Shown: positions 40,801 to 50,572, numbered from the stretch's first letter. The stretch: 64,000 bases of DNA from Kiritimatiellia bacterium (GCA_027493775.1 JAOSKE010000002.1:310001-374000), one strand, 5' to 3'. A program made the numbers and translations. Notes: generated from the sequence alone by a model not told the origin.

Positions 40801-43800
40801 CAACGCGCGCGAGGTCTCGTCCAACTGCCGGCGCACAGAGTCCAGTTGCCCGTTCAGATCGCTCAACGTCTGCTGGTGTGCCGACGACGCCGCCTCGCCG
40901 TGCGCACGCGTTTCCGCCAGCTCCGCCTGCGCCTGCGCCAACTGCGCGGCCGTCGCCTGCGACTGCGCGGTCATTTCATTCAAACGCGAATCCAAATCCG
41001 CGACCCGCCCCTCAAAATCCGTTCGCGTCTGCTGGTGCGCGGATTCCTCGCTCCGAAGCGCCTCTTCCAACTCGGCGATACGCCGCGTAAGTTCCTCAAT
41101 ACGCGAAGCCGACTGCTCCTCCGCCTCTTGCGCCGAAGCTTCGGCAGCGGCCAGCGCGTCACGCGCCGACTGCAATTCCGCTTGCGTTGCCTCCAGCTGC
41201 GCCGACGTTTCCGCCTGCGCCTGGCGCATCTCCTCCAACTCCGCCTGCGTATGGTTGTGCGCACTGCGCTCAACATCCAGCGCCGATTCATTTGCGACCG
41301 ACCGCTCCAGCGCGGCGGCTTCCGCCTTCTCCAATTCCGCAATGCGTTCGCGCAAACTCTGCTCCAGCGACTGCGCTTCTGTTTGCGCCGTCGCCGCAGA
41401 AGTCTTCTCGGATTCCAACGCTGCGCGGGTGGACTCAAGTTCCTGCAGCGCATGCTCGCGTGCGCGATTCAAATCTTCGATGCGCTCGCCCAGAACAATC
41501 GCCTGCCGCTCCGCCGTGCCCCGCGCACTCGTCCAATTCTTGTCCAACTCCTCGATGCGCGCCTGCGCCGTCGCGTTTTGTTCCTGTAACGCTTCAATGC
41601 GCTGCTCCAGTTCGGTGATACGCGTCGAGGTCTCCTCGCCCGTCGTCACCGCCAGCGCACGCTCGTCCTCCAGTGTGTCACGAATCTGATCGGCCTCCGA
41701 GCGCGCCGTCTGCAACTCGCTTTCAAGCGCGGCAACTCGCTTCGCAGCTTCAGCACCTTGCTGCTCCGTGTTCAAATGAGACTCAGCAAGTGCCGATTCC
41801 AACGCAGAAATTTGATTCTGAAGACCCGCCGCCTTTTCGCCGGCCTCACGCCGCGCATCTTCGAGAGAAGTCTCGAGCGCACGAACCTGTTCGCTCGCAG
41901 CCGCGGCATCCGCCTCGCGCGCGCGATGCAATTCCTGTATCTCCCGATCCAGCTCACCTGCGCGCGATTCCGCGTTGCGCTGCGCTTCCGCAAGCGATGC
42001 CTCAAGTTTCGCAATACGCTCCGACGCGCCGGCGGCTTCCTCCAGCGCCGCGCAACGAGCCTGATCCAATTCCGAAATCTTTTGGCCGAGCGAAGCCGTC
42101 TCCTCGCCCGCCGCGCGCTGCGCGTCGGCCAGCGCGGCTTCCAACTCGCGAATTCGACCGGATGCAACTCCGGCATCCGCGTCGCGTGCGCGACGCAATT
42201 CCTGAATCTCCCGATCCAACTCACCTGCGCGCGATTCCGCGTTGCGTTGCGCTTCCGCAAGCGATGCCTCAAGTTCCGCAATACGCTCCGATGCGCCAGC
42301 CGCGACCTCCTCGCGATCATGTTGTGCTGCGGCGGCCTCCTCCAGTGCCGCACGATGAGCCGTTTCCAACTCCTCGATTTTCGCGTTCAGCGCCGCCGCA
42401 TCGTCACCGGCCGCCCGGCGCGCGTCTGCCAGCGAAACCTCCAGTGCGCGAATCTGTTCTGACGCGCCCGCAGCCTCGGACTCGCGCGAGCGCTGAAGCT
42501 CCTCGATCTGTCCGACAAGCTCCGCCGCGCGGGCTTCCGCAGATTGGCGCGTCTCCGCGAGCGATGTCTCGAGCGCGTGAAAACGCTGTGCGGACGCGGC
42601 CGAATCTGTCTGACGTGCGCGATGCGCCTCAGCGATATCTTGCAAGGCGGCCTGACGTTCCTGCTCCAGCCCTTCGATTTTTTGCTCGGCCTCTGCCGCC
42701 CGCGCCTCCGACGCTGTGCGCGCAGCAGCAAGTTCCGCCTCCAACTCCGCAACGCGGCCGACCGCCGCTTGATGCGCAGAGGTCAGCTCCTCAATACGGC
42801 GCTGCGCGGATGTCGAGTGCGATGTCGCCTCCGTGCGCAACACTTGGAGCGCCTCCTGCTCGGACGCCAATTTCTGCGCAGTCTGCTCCGCAGTCTCCCG
42901 CGCGATACGCAACGCTTCCTGTAATTGACGGCTCTCTTCGGTCGCAACATGCAGGGTCTCGCCATGCGTCGCCTTTTCATCGGCCAACTCGCGGCGCGCC
43001 TGTTCCAACTGACGGGAGGTCTCTGCCGATTCGGCGGACAGACGCTCCAGTGTCTGCCGGAGCTCCTGCTCCTGCTCGACAGCAGCGGCCTGCGCTTGGG
43101 CCAAACGATCCTGCGCGGCGCTCAACTCCGCCCGAACGTCGCGCGTCTGCGCCTCCACAGACTGTAAAGAGTCCTTGAGCGTCGCAACCTGTCTTTCCAA
43201 ATCCGCTTCGCGCTGCGTGGCAGCCTGCGCCGCTTCCGTACGACGGGCGCGCTCGCCCTCCAACTCCCCGCGCGAAACATCCAGCGCATTGGACAATTCA
43301 CCGACACGCGCTTCGAGTTGCTGAATCGTGTCCGCGCGCTGCGCTTGAGCGGCGTGCCATTCCACAGCGGTGGACTGGGCGCGCTCCTGCTCTTCATCCA
43401 GCGCCTGCTCCGCCTTCGCAAGCGCCTCCTGTTTGAGGCGCAAATCCTCCTCCAACGCGGCGAGCCGGGCCGCCGCCTTTTCGCGCTCGTCCTGAAGCGA
43501 ATGCAGTTGCTCCTTCAATTCGGACTCGCGCTGACCGAGATCCGCGACAGCGCTGCTGTACCGCGCCTTTTCTTCGTCAAGCTCCCGGCGCGTTGCAGTT
43601 AACAACTCGCCCATACGCGTAATCTGCTCCTCCAACTCGCGCGAGCGGGCCATCAAGACCTGTTCTTTTTCGCCCGCCTGCTTTTCGAGTTGCTCAAAAA
43701 TCGCCTTGTGCTCGCCGACCGCCTTCTCCGCCTGTTGCGCCCGTTGCGAAGCCTCTTCAACCAACTTCTGAAGATCGTCCACCTTCCGCAGCAGTTCCGT

Positions 43801-45018
43801 CTGCCGCTCACTCGCCGCCGCACGCTCGCCCTTGAGGCTCGCCCGCTCTTTCCCCAGCTCTTCCCGCGCCGCGTCCAACTGGCCCTGATAATCGGACGTC
43901 TTTCCCTTGAACTCCGCAACAAGGCGCTGCTGCTCCTCCTCGCTCTTGCGAATCTTGTCCAATGCAATGCGATGCTGCTCGCGCTGCTCCCGCAAATCGC
44001 GCTCCGCCTCCTCCAGTTGCGCGCGAACCGAGCGGCTTTCCGATGAAAGGTCTTCCAGCTTGCGCGACAAATCCGCGCCCTCGACTTGAACCTGCAACTG
44101 GCGCGCCTGCTCCGCCGCAAGCTCCTCGCGCGCCGCATCCAGCGCCGCCAGCGCCTCCGCCGACTGCTTGCGCAACGACTCCACCTCGCCACGCAGCGCC
44201 TCCTCGCGCTCCCGCGCCTGTGGCGCAACCGCAGCGGATGCAACCGCGGCAAGCGGCGTCTGCGAACGAGCCTGAGTCAGCGCGTGTTCCGCGCGTTCCA
44301 ACTGAGCCTGTAGCTCTTTGATGCGATCCGCCGACGCGCCCTCCTTCTCCGCGCCACGCGACGCGGACTTCAACTGCTGCACTTCCGACTCCGCCTTCTG
44401 AAGACGCTCCGCGAGCTCCTTCTTTTGAACATCGAGTTCCGTCAGTCGCTTCTTCAACGCCTCCGCGTCATCGCCAGTCGGACGCGCCGAGCGCTGCTCT
44501 AGGGTTTGCTTTGCGGCCTTGAGCGAATTCGCAGTCGCGGCAAGCTCTTTCTCAAGCGCCTCGACGCGCCTGGCAAGTTGGGACGCGCGCGCGTCCGACT
44601 GAATCTTCTCCGACTCAAGTTTTGCGACCGCTTCCGGAGAAGGAATAGACGCGAGAATCTTCGCCTGCTGCTCATCCACCGTTGTCGTCTCGCCCGTCAC
44701 ACAATTGGCCAGACGCGCCGTGCCCGCAACCGTGCCCTCTTGAACCAACTCGCCGAGCGCCGCGATGTTGAACGGTCCGACGCTCTCCGCATCTCCGGTT
44801 TCCAACATCCAAACCATATCCAACTCGCGCAGCTCACACGCCGCAAACCAAGTCTTGCCGTCCGCCGAAATTTCCTGATCTGCCAGCACCCGCCCCTGCC
44901 GCGCCCACGCCTGCAAGCTCGCCAGCGGCGCCGGACCAAACACCGCGCCATCATCGGTGCGCAGACTCCACGTCTGATCGGGACGCGCGTTCTTAAAAAC
45001 AATCTTCCGCTGGGGCAT
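37890..45018 (-). CDS. giant coiled-coil protein (~2375 aa) with two N-terminal GYF_2-like domains (frame broken near 3' end)
   Basis: ATG 45018 follows GAGGT and begins MPQRKIVFKNARPDQTWSL. Residues ~12-70 (WSLRTDDGAVFGPAPLASL...WF) and ~75-120 (WMLETGDAESVGPFNIAAL) look like GYF_2-type domains. From ~150 to ~2200 there is almost unbroken Glu/Gln/Ala/Arg/Leu-rich coiled coil with internal repeats around SLAEAQRNAESRAGELDREI. At an A7 run (38560-38566) removal of one A extends the coil into the frame ending at 37890, which has a Pro/Ala/Arg-rich tail ending SSMPWLKLK. No ATPase head is present, so it is not an SMC protein. A cytoskeletal, polar-scaffold or tether role is likely. The membrane coiled-coil gene downstream may anchor it. 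Confidence 0.85.
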
Positions 45019-45199
45019 AATAAGACCTCGATAAACAACAAAATCCGGACACGAAAAAAGCAGTCGCCAGCAAAGCAAATACGCGCCCGTTCAGCAAGCG
45101 CTACGTGCCCTGAAAAATGCCCCGTGCGGCGGCAAAATGCGGAGAAGGAACTGGCAACCCCGCCCTTGGGCACAAAACGATTGTTTGGCGGAAAATGAA

Positions 45200-45276
45200 T
45201 GGCGCGCTCGGAGGGACTTGAACCCCCAACCTTCTGATCCGAAGTCAGAAGCTCTGTCCAATTGAGCTACGAGCGC
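45200..45276 (-). tRNA. tRNA-Arg (anticodon TCG)
   Basis: A complete cloverleaf on the minus strand: acceptor GCGCTCG pairs with CGAGCGC, D-arm with AGCTCAATTGGACAGAGCT, anticodon stem TCTGA/TCAGA around the loop CTTCGGA (anticodon TCG), T-arm with GGTTCAAGTCC, and an encoded CCA. It lies between the giant coiled-coil gene and a redoxin gene. Confidence 0.96.
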
Positions 45277-45351
45277 AACGCGGGCGGATGGCCTTGCGAA
45301 AAGACAGTTCTTAAGGCACCTTCCACCCATAAGCAACAGGAGATTTAGCAG

Positions 45352-45906
45352 ATGGTATTGATCACACAAAGCGGACCCGACACCCTGCCCATTGGCGCCC
45401 CCGCCCCTGATTTCACGCTTCCCGCCATTGACGGCAAGACCTACTCGCGCAGCGACTTCGCCGCCAGCAAGGCCCTCGTCATCAACTTCACCTGCAACCA
45501 CTGCCCCTACGCGAAGGCGTACGAAGACCGCTTCATCGCCATCGTACGCGAATTTTCTGCAAGAGGCATTGCCTTCGTTGCAATCAACCCCAACGACGAG
45601 AACACCTACCCCGACGACAGTTTTGAGAAAATGAAAGAACGCGCCGAAGCGCGCGGCTTCAATTTCCCCTACCTCCGCGACGACACACAACAGACTGCTC
45701 GCGCCTACGGCGCAGTATGCACCCCCCACCTCTTCATCGTTGTGGACGACAAAATCGCCTACGAAGGACGGATAGACGACAACTGGAAAGACCCCGCCGC
45801 CGCGCAACACCACGACCTGCGCGACGCCCTCACCGCCATCCTCGCCGGCACCCCCATCCCGACCCCCAACACCAACCCCATGGGCTGTTCGTTGAAGTGG
45901 AAATAG
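45352..45906 (+). CDS. thioredoxin/peroxiredoxin-family protein with CNHCP site
   Basis: A 184-residue cytoplasmic redoxin of the AhpC/TSA superfamily. It shows APAPDFTLPAIDGK, the active site VINFTCNHCPYAKAY with a CxxC pair, VAINPNDENTYPDD, and the cis-proline region CTPHLFIVVD. The NHCP variant is typical of a widespread group of uncharacterised thioredoxin-family proteins. CAGGAG lies 10-15 bases before the ATG at 45352. The codon use here is markedly C-rich at third positions compared with neighbours. Confidence 0.88.
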   Translation: MVLITQSGPDTLPIGAPAPDFTLPAIDGKTYSRSDFAASKALVINFTCNHCPYAKAYEDRFIAIVREFSARGIAFVAINPNDENTYPDDSFEKMKERAEARGFNFPYLRDDTQQTARAYGAVCTPHLFIVVDDKIAYEGRIDDNWKDPAAAQHHDLRDALTAILAGTPIPTPNTNPMGCSLKWK

Positions 45907-45959
45907 ATTTATTGAAGGACAACGAGTAGCGGAAGTTAAGCGCACGGGCCCAAATTTCC

Positions 45960-47257
45960 GGTTCTCCATCAAAAGAGGGGGCAAGGCCGCTCCTGAGACC
46001 ATACAATGGTCTCGGTGAAATAAACCCAAAAGGAGACGACCATGCCCTTGAATGATGAGAGTATTCTGAATCTGCCCTTTCTGCATATCCGAAAGTGCGA
46101 AGATCGCAACCCCGTATTGATTGAGGCTGATTACACCGGCCCGGTGCGGTGTCCGCATTGTGAATCAGTTCAACTGCGGAAGAAATGTCCGTTTGTCCGA
46201 AGGGTGCGACACGAGAGCATCGGAGAGCGGTTAGTCTGGTTGATCCTGCGGGGATACAAGTATTTATGTCGGGGATGTGGACGCTATTTTCGGCAACGAT
46301 TCGAGGGGCTTCTGCCGTATCAGTGCGCCACCGAGCCGTTTCGGAACGAGGTCTGCCAAGATCACCATGACGGGATTTGTCAGCGCCAGCTGGCCCGGCG
46401 CACCGGTTTGGGCTCTGCTACCATCGAGCGCTGGTACCATCGGTTCCTGACGCGAAAGATGGCCGAGAGAAAGAACGCTCCCTGTCCTCGGGTGTTGGGG
46501 ATCGACGAGCACTTCTTCACTCGCAAGGACGGCTATGCGACCACCTTCTGTGACCTGCAGCATCATCGGGTCTATCACGTCGTGCTAGGCCGCTCGGAAG
46601 CGGCGCTGGAAAGCTATCTGGCGAAGCTGCCGGACAAGCACAGGGTGCGAGTGGTCTGCATAGATCTGTCCTCAAGCTACCGGGAGATCGTGCGCAGACA
46701 CTTTCCGCGTGCCCAGATTGTGGCGGATCGCTTCCACGTCATGCGACTCATCGGGCACACCATCCATCAGCTCTGGCGGCAGCTCGACCCGGTGCAGAGC
46801 CGAAACCGCGGGTTGCGTTCCCTGTTGCGTCGCCGTGCTGATCGACTTGAGCCTGATCAGGCTCAGAATCTCGGCCGATATCTGCAAGCGCATCCTGCCA
46901 CCGAAGCATTGTATTGCTTCAAACAAGAACTCTGGGAACTGCTGCGGCCGGCGGGACTCAATCCTTCGGCTTGTCGGCCGAGGATTCGGGAGTTCTTGGC
47001 CCGTATCCAGCAACTCAAAGAAGCCCCCGTGTCCAGCCTGGTCACGCTAGGCCAAACACTGGAGGCTTGGCAGGATGAGATTGCACGTATGTGGCGCTTC
47101 AGCCGCAATAACGGGATCACCGAAGGCTTTCATAACAAAATGGAGATGATCAGCCGCCGCGCTTTCGGATTTAAGAACTTTGACAACTATAGGCTCCGAG
47201 TGAGAGCTTGCTGTTGTTGATGAGGAGCGGCCTTGCCCCCTCTTTTGGTGGAGAACC
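45960..47257 (+). mobile_element. ISL3-family insertion sequence, ~1.3 kb, with terminal inverted repeats
   Basis: The ends are a near-perfect inverted pair of about 35 bases: GGTTCTCCATCAAAAGAGGG at 45960 onward matches, with one difference, the reverse complement ending CTTTTGGTGGAGAACC at 47257, and the shared inner part GGCAAGGCCGCTCCT continues it. One transposase gene fills the element. The 8 bases outside each end (AAATTTCC and AAGAAGTG) do not match, so no target duplication is visible; one flank has probably been rearranged. The right end lies 7 bases from a tRNA-Lys gene. Confidence 0.92.
46042..47220 (+). CDS. ISL3-family transposase
   Basis: A 392-residue DDE transposase. An N-terminal zinc ribbon (CPHCESVQLRKKC and CRGCGRYF) is followed by a helix-turn-helix region (RQLARRTGLGSATIERWYHR) and the catalytic domain: first Asp in VLGIDEHFFTRKDG, second Asp in VVCIDLSSSYREI, ADRFHVMRLI, and the catalytic Glu in NGITEGFHNKMEMI. 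It ends with FGFKNFDNYRLRV as in full-length members. The frame is intact, so the element may be active. Confidence 0.95.
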   Translation: MPLNDESILNLPFLHIRKCEDRNPVLIEADYTGPVRCPHCESVQLRKKCPFVRRVRHESIGERLVWLILRGYKYLCRGCGRYFRQRFEGLLPYQCATEPFRNEVCQDHHDGICQRQLARRTGLGSATIERWYHRFLTRKMAERKNAPCPRVLGIDEHFFTRKDGYATTFCDLQHHRVYHVVLGRSEAALESYLAKLPDKHRVRVVCIDLSSSYREIVRRHFPRAQIVADRFHVMRLIGHTIHQLWRQLDPVQSRNRGLRSLLRRRADRLEPDQAQNLGRYLQAHPATEALYCFKQELWELLRPAGLNPSACRPRIREFLARIQQLKEAPVSSLVTLGQTLEAWQDEIARMWRFSRNNGITEGFHNKMEMISRRAFGFKNFDNYRLRVRACCC

Positions 47258-47263
47258 AAGAAG

Positions 47264-47339
<76 letters not shown>

Positions 47340-47345
47340 GCGTTC

Positions 47346-47447
47346 GAAGCAGCCGATATAAAGGACGCCGCCATCATTTGACAAGTCTCGATTCAAACAG
47401 ATAATCTTTTCCCTCACCGCACCCGTGGTGGAATTGGCAGACACGCA
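47346..47447 (+). repeat. left copy of 102-bp direct repeat (tRNA-Leu promoter region and 5' half)
   Basis: Bases 47346-47447 are identical to 50471-50572. The block covers the upstream region of tRNA-Leu, including a likely promoter (TTTGACA near 47377), and its first 29 bases. The two copies bracket a 3.0-kb region with a restriction endonuclease, an adenine methylase, an HTH gene and a truncated OLD-like gene. Confidence 0.9.
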
Positions 47448-47503
47448 AGACTTAGGATCTTGTGCCGCAAGGCGTGGGGGTTCAAGTCCCTCCGGGTGCA
47501 CCA
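47419..47503 (+). tRNA. tRNA-Leu (anticodon TAG)
   Basis: A complete 85-base tRNA: acceptor GCACCCG pairs with CGGGTGC, D-arm TGGTGGAATTGGCAGACA, anticodon stem CAAGA/TCTTG around CTTAGGA (anticodon TAG), long variable arm TGCCGCAAGGCG, T-arm GGGTTCAAGTCCC, and encoded CCA. It is the left border of the restriction-modification island. Confidence 0.96.
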
Positions 47504-47795
47504 TTTCGCCCAGCGCTGGAACCTATTTCGAGAAGAACTGCGCAGTTAGCTGGCACCTCGCCGCGCTGCCGCGCCGCTCGGAAAATATGCAGACCCCGGC
47601 GCGGCGCTGCCGCGCCTCGCCCCCCACGCAAGGCTCCGCGCCCGGCTGGACGCCGGGCTTGGCAAGGTGCGCCGCTATGCCGCAGCGCAGCATGCTCGGC
47701 CCGCTGGCTGCGGTCGAGTCCCGCCGTTGCGGGAGCGCTTCGCTCCGCCCGTCTTCTTCGGTATTTTCATGGCCTACGAATAGATCGCCCGAAAC
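47504..47795. other. GC-rich palindromic intergenic stretch, no gene
   Basis: About 290 bases between tRNA-Leu and the restriction gene. It is rich in short inverted repeats, for example GGAGCGCTTCGCTCC (near 47731-47745) and two related GCGCTGCCGCGCC blocks. No coding potential or tRNA was recognised. It may be decayed sequence at the island edge. Confidence 0.6.
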
Positions 47796-47812
47796 AAACA
47801 CTATCGCATGCG
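47796..47812 (+). promoter_or_regulatory. candidate operator shared by R and M genes (R side)
   Basis: AAACACTATCGCATGCG lies about 50 bases before the restriction gene start and includes the perfect palindrome TCGCATGCGA. Nearly the same 17 bases occur at 49841-49857, just before the methylase gene. A shared site next to both genes of an R-M pair suggests a common regulator, for which the small HTH protein at 49846-50064 is a candidate. Confidence 0.5.
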
Positions 47813-47863
47813 AAATAATTTATAGGTATTTCGGGCGTCATCGTGAAACGCTATCTTGAATAC

Positions 47864-48922
47864 ATGGCTGAAACAGTGGATCAAAAAGGCGCACTCGAAG
47901 CGCTTGAGCGTGCATGGCGTGGCATAAAATCAAAGACCCGGCCTCCGGCTCGCATGCACCAGTTGATTGAACAAGTGCTGGGGGCCACGGATGTGACGTT
48001 CAAGTACATCCTCGTGACGGGATATCTCGCGAAGTGCCTCAATCCTTCGATCAATGCGCGCGCTATCCAGGTGAGCAGCAAACTCAAAGGGGCATACGAT
48101 GCCCGGAGTTTGTGCCACGGGGTCGTCGTCGGGTTTGAGAAAAACAAGGGCAACCTTTTCGGGCTTTCGAATGAACCCTTTGTAAACAAACCCGCTCGAC
48201 ATCCAGAGCATGACGGCAAGAACCCTCAATTACGGAATAAGTTAATCGCACAGAAATTGCACGACTGCCTGGAGATGGCAAACACAGCGACGGCGAGGGA
48301 TGTAAAGCTTGGACTCGTCCACATTCTGCGAATTGGCGCTGCTCACGCGGCAAACCAAAAAGAGGTAATCGCAACTGCAAAGGTGAATCTCAAGAAAGCA
48401 TCGGACTTCCTCGAATTATTTCTCCAAGAGGCTGATGGCGGCTCCCGTCTTGTTGCTGTTTGGGGCGCGTTCATGTCTTTGATCTCAGAGCACGGCAAAG
48501 TCTCAGTCACACCGCCGAACGTTTCGGATCAATTTGGCAAAACTGCTGGTGATGTAGAAATACGATACGATGGGACGCTCGTCGCGGCCTCGGAATGCAA
48601 GCATCGTCCGCTGAATCTTGATGATGTGAAACACGGAATTCGAAAGGCAATCGAGAGTGGAGTTCCCGAGTACCATTTTGTAATTGCTGACGGACTCGCG
48701 AACGGGCAAGAGCAGGAAATATCAGACGAAATAGAAAATCATGCCGATGAGCTTGATCTTCTGCTCGTGGATATTTGGGGGCGAAAGAATTTCATGGCGG
48801 GTATTCTGAATCCGGTGCGACGGACGCAGCTTGGTCCGACAATCGTGCGCCTGCTGAGGGAGATGAAAAAATTTGAGAGCGCAAATGTGGCGGCGGAGCG
48901 GTGGAATTTGCTCAAAGATTGA
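47864..48922 (+). CDS. type II restriction endonuclease, probably SacI family
   Basis: About 352 residues from ATG 47864 (a GTG at 47843 would add seven). The segment KLKGAYDARSLCHGVVVGFE and GLSNEPFVNKPARHPEHDGK resemble the SacI-type restriction enzymes, and the C-terminal half has a PD-(D/E)xK-like core (GDVEIRYDGTLVAASECKHR). It converges with a Dam-type adenine methylase, with an 11-base overlap, so the two form a restriction-modification pair. A GC-poorer composition than the flanks and the tRNA-Leu repeats suggest acquisition by transfer. The family call is from memory of the motif and needs a profile search. Confidence 0.7.
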   Translation: MAETVDQKGALEALERAWRGIKSKTRPPARMHQLIEQVLGATDVTFKYILVTGYLAKCLNPSINARAIQVSSKLKGAYDARSLCHGVVVGFEKNKGNLFGLSNEPFVNKPARHPEHDGKNPQLRNKLIAQKLHDCLEMANTATARDVKLGLVHILRIGAAHAANQKEVIATAKVNLKKASDFLELFLQEADGGSRLVAVWGAFMSLISEHGKVSVTPPNVSDQFGKTAGDVEIRYDGTLVAASECKHRPLNLDDVKHGIRKAIESGVPEYHFVIADGLANGQEQEISDEIENHADELDLLLVDIWGRKNFMAGILNPVRRTQLGPTIVRLLREMKKFESANVAAERWNLLKD

Positions 48923-49826
48923 GCATCAAATCCCGGCTGCCTGCCAAGCGCTTGGGGTCGTAGTTCGTCCAGAGAATTTCAGTGCGCTTGCCTTTGGTGG
49001 AATGAATTGTCCTCTCGGGTCCTGTGAACTTGTGCCACTTGGGCGCACGATAGAGTCGATTCATCAAAGTGCAATCGTAATTGCTAATTGCAACCATGCC
49101 CTTGGCGGCGTTCAGTGCATCAGCAAGCCTCTCGTACTCTTCATCAGTCATTTCGTGGACGTATGCCTTTGAATCTCCTCGCGTGGTGTGAACGTATGGC
49201 GGATCGCAGTAAAATAGTGTTTCCTTGGAATCGTAAAGGTTGATCACGTCCACCGCTGGTCTGTTTTCAATCTGTACCCGCAGAAGACGGTCTGCAATTT
49301 CGGGAAGGGCCTCCACGCCGCCAAGCCAACGACTGACAACACCGCTCATTCCGCTGCGTGACGTGTTCTTGCAGTTTGCCCACCGGCCAACCGAGGCTGT
49401 CTGCGCCAAGCCCGTTCTCACCTGACGAGCTCGGATATAGAAGCGACGCGCTCGCTCAAGTGGAGCAATCTGTGGTTCAAGTCTGCAAGCCAAGGAGAAT
49501 TCTTCTCTGGAAAATGGGGTCAAGCCGATGCTCTCCACCAATTCCTTTTTGTGATCTCGAAGCACTCGAAAGAAATTGCATACCTCGCCGTCCAAATCGT
49601 TATACGTCTCAACGGGCGAAGGATCTCGGTTTAACAAGATAGCCGCTGATCCGGCGAAGGGTTCACAGTAGTGATGACTTTCAGGCAAAAGCGGGAGGAG
49701 CCAGTCCAAGTGCGAAAACTTGCCTCCGTACCAGCCAAACGCGATCAGCTTCTCACCGCGAAGCCGACTGATGCCCGGTGGTTTGCCGTTCCGAATTCTC
49801 GCCGGCTGTGTTGTGATTGTAGTCAT
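48912..49826 (-). CDS. D12-class DNA adenine-N6 methyltransferase (Dam-like), partner of the restriction gene
   Basis: A 304-residue alpha-class N6-adenine methylase. Motif X/I region: AFGWYGGKFSHLDWLLPLLP and YCEPFAGSAAILLN; motif IV is LFYCDPPYVHTTRGDS; a target-recognition region lies between. It protects the host against the adjacent endonuclease. Upstream on the same strand is a small HTH gene, with a 20-base gap that contains the candidate shared operator. A SacI-type enzyme is usually paired with a cytosine methylase, so the adenine methylase here makes the recognition site uncertain. Confidence 0.9.
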   Translation of the reverse strand: MTTITTQPARIRNGKPPGISRLRGEKLIAFGWYGGKFSHLDWLLPLLPESHHYCEPFAGSAAILLNRDPSPVETYNDLDGEVCNFFRVLRDHKKELVESIGLTPFSREEFSLACRLEPQIAPLERARRFYIRARQVRTGLAQTASVGRWANCKNTSRSGMSGVVSRWLGGVEALPEIADRLLRVQIENRPAVDVINLYDSKETLFYCDPPYVHTTRGDSKAYVHEMTDEEYERLADALNAAKGMVAISNYDCTLMNRLYRAPKWHKFTGPERTIHSTKGKRTEILWTNYDPKRLAGSRDLMLNL

Positions 49827-49840
49827 GGCGTCAATGTATC

Positions 49841-49857
49841 AAACACTATCGCATACG
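49841..49857 (-). promoter_or_regulatory. candidate operator shared by R and M genes (M side)
   Basis: AAACACTATCGCATACG, 16 of 17 identical to the site before the restriction gene at 47796-47812. It sits 15 bases before the methylase start and overlaps the end of the HTH gene. Confidence 0.5.
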
Positions 49858-50064
49858 CAAGTATTTTGACTCGTTTTTCTTTGGGCGTCCCCCCGCTCGT
49901 CGGCCCTCTCGATTGAACCTTTCGACTTCTCGGCGGTCAAGCAGGTGATCGCGCCCGCTTTTCATCGAGGACATTACGCCCTGTTGGATAAGTTGGCGAA
50001 CACGGACAGGCGTTACTCGAAGAATCGCCGCCGCCATCTTCGTTGTAATCAGATCGCTGTTCAT
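49846..50064 (-). CDS. small helix-turn-helix DNA-binding protein
   Basis: About 72 residues from ATG 50064, chosen because it overlaps the stop of the upstream fragment in an ATGA. It has a MerR/excisionase-like fold start (LITTKMAAAILRVTPVRVRQ, then a wing with GRDHLLDRREVERF) and a basic tail (GGRPKK). Position next to an R-M pair and near a shared candidate operator suggests a controller or an excisionase. Neither role is proven. Confidence 0.65.
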   Translation of the reverse strand: MNSDLITTKMAAAILRVTPVRVRQLIQQGVMSSMKSGRDHLLDRREVERFNREGRRAGGRPKKNESKYLRMR

Positions 50065-50470
50065 GCTTTTTCGGCGAAGGCCAATATTCGTTCGCAAAGG
50101 GTCCTGAGCGTTTTCGACGGTTTGCCTGCTTCCCATGCTTTCGTCAACAAATGCCCCACAAAGAGCATGTTTTTATTCAAGCCACTAACCTGACCCATTG
50201 CCTGCTCCACTTCCTCGCACCATTTTCGCCATTCGGCAGTATCATAATCCGCCATGACCGCATCGCCAAGGGCGTTGGGCCAGACAACAAAATTGTCATT
50301 CCAAGAAATAACCGCTGGGAATGTGTCGTGGTTGGGCTGACCAAGAAGCGTCAGAAGACGCTTGTTGTCTGTCTCATGACGGGGGCATTTATTCGCGTCA
50401 GTAACATTGCCATCGGCGTCGAAAATCGTGAACGTCGGTATCTGCATGAGCTGAGCTATGACGAGCGGTT
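50061..50470 (-). pseudogene. C-terminal TOPRIM fragment of an OLD-like nuclease, truncated at the repeat junction
   Basis: The frame reads PLVIAQLMQIPTFTIFDADG, then HETDNKRLLTLLG and KNMLFVGHLLTKAWEAGKPS, which look like the TOPRIM domain and C-terminus of OLD-family ATP-dependent nucleases (acidic FDADG motif). The ATPase part is missing. Homology stops exactly where the 102-bp tRNA-Leu repeat begins (50471), so the gene was cut by the event that placed the repeat. The remaining 128 residues (ATG 50447) might still be translated with the HTH gene, but as a nuclease it is dead. Confidence 0.6.
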
Positions 50471-50572
50471 GAAGCAGCCGATATAAAGGACGCCGCCATC
50501 ATTTGACAAGTCTCGATTCAAACAGATAATCTTTTCCCTCACCGCACCCGTGGTGGAATTGGCAGACACGCA
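50471..50572 (+). repeat. right copy of 102-bp direct repeat
   Basis: Identical to 47346-47447. Its left edge truncates an OLD-like gene and its right edge merges into a different tRNA-Leu sequence. The edge positions are those expected of recombination between two tRNA-Leu genes or of an integration event at tRNA-Leu. Confidence 0.9.

Noticed and set aside
39415..43178. Long plus-strand frames (423 and 501 codons) opposite the giant coiled-coil gene
   Set aside because: They are Arg/Leu- or Pro/Ala/Arg-rich mirror frames produced by the Glu/Gln/Ala-rich coiled coil; no domain or ribosome site supports them.
38551..45018. SMC/Rad50-type ATPase for the giant coiled-coil gene
   Set aside because: Neither a Walker A near the N-terminus nor an ABC signature near the C-terminus is present; the N-terminus is GYF_2-like.
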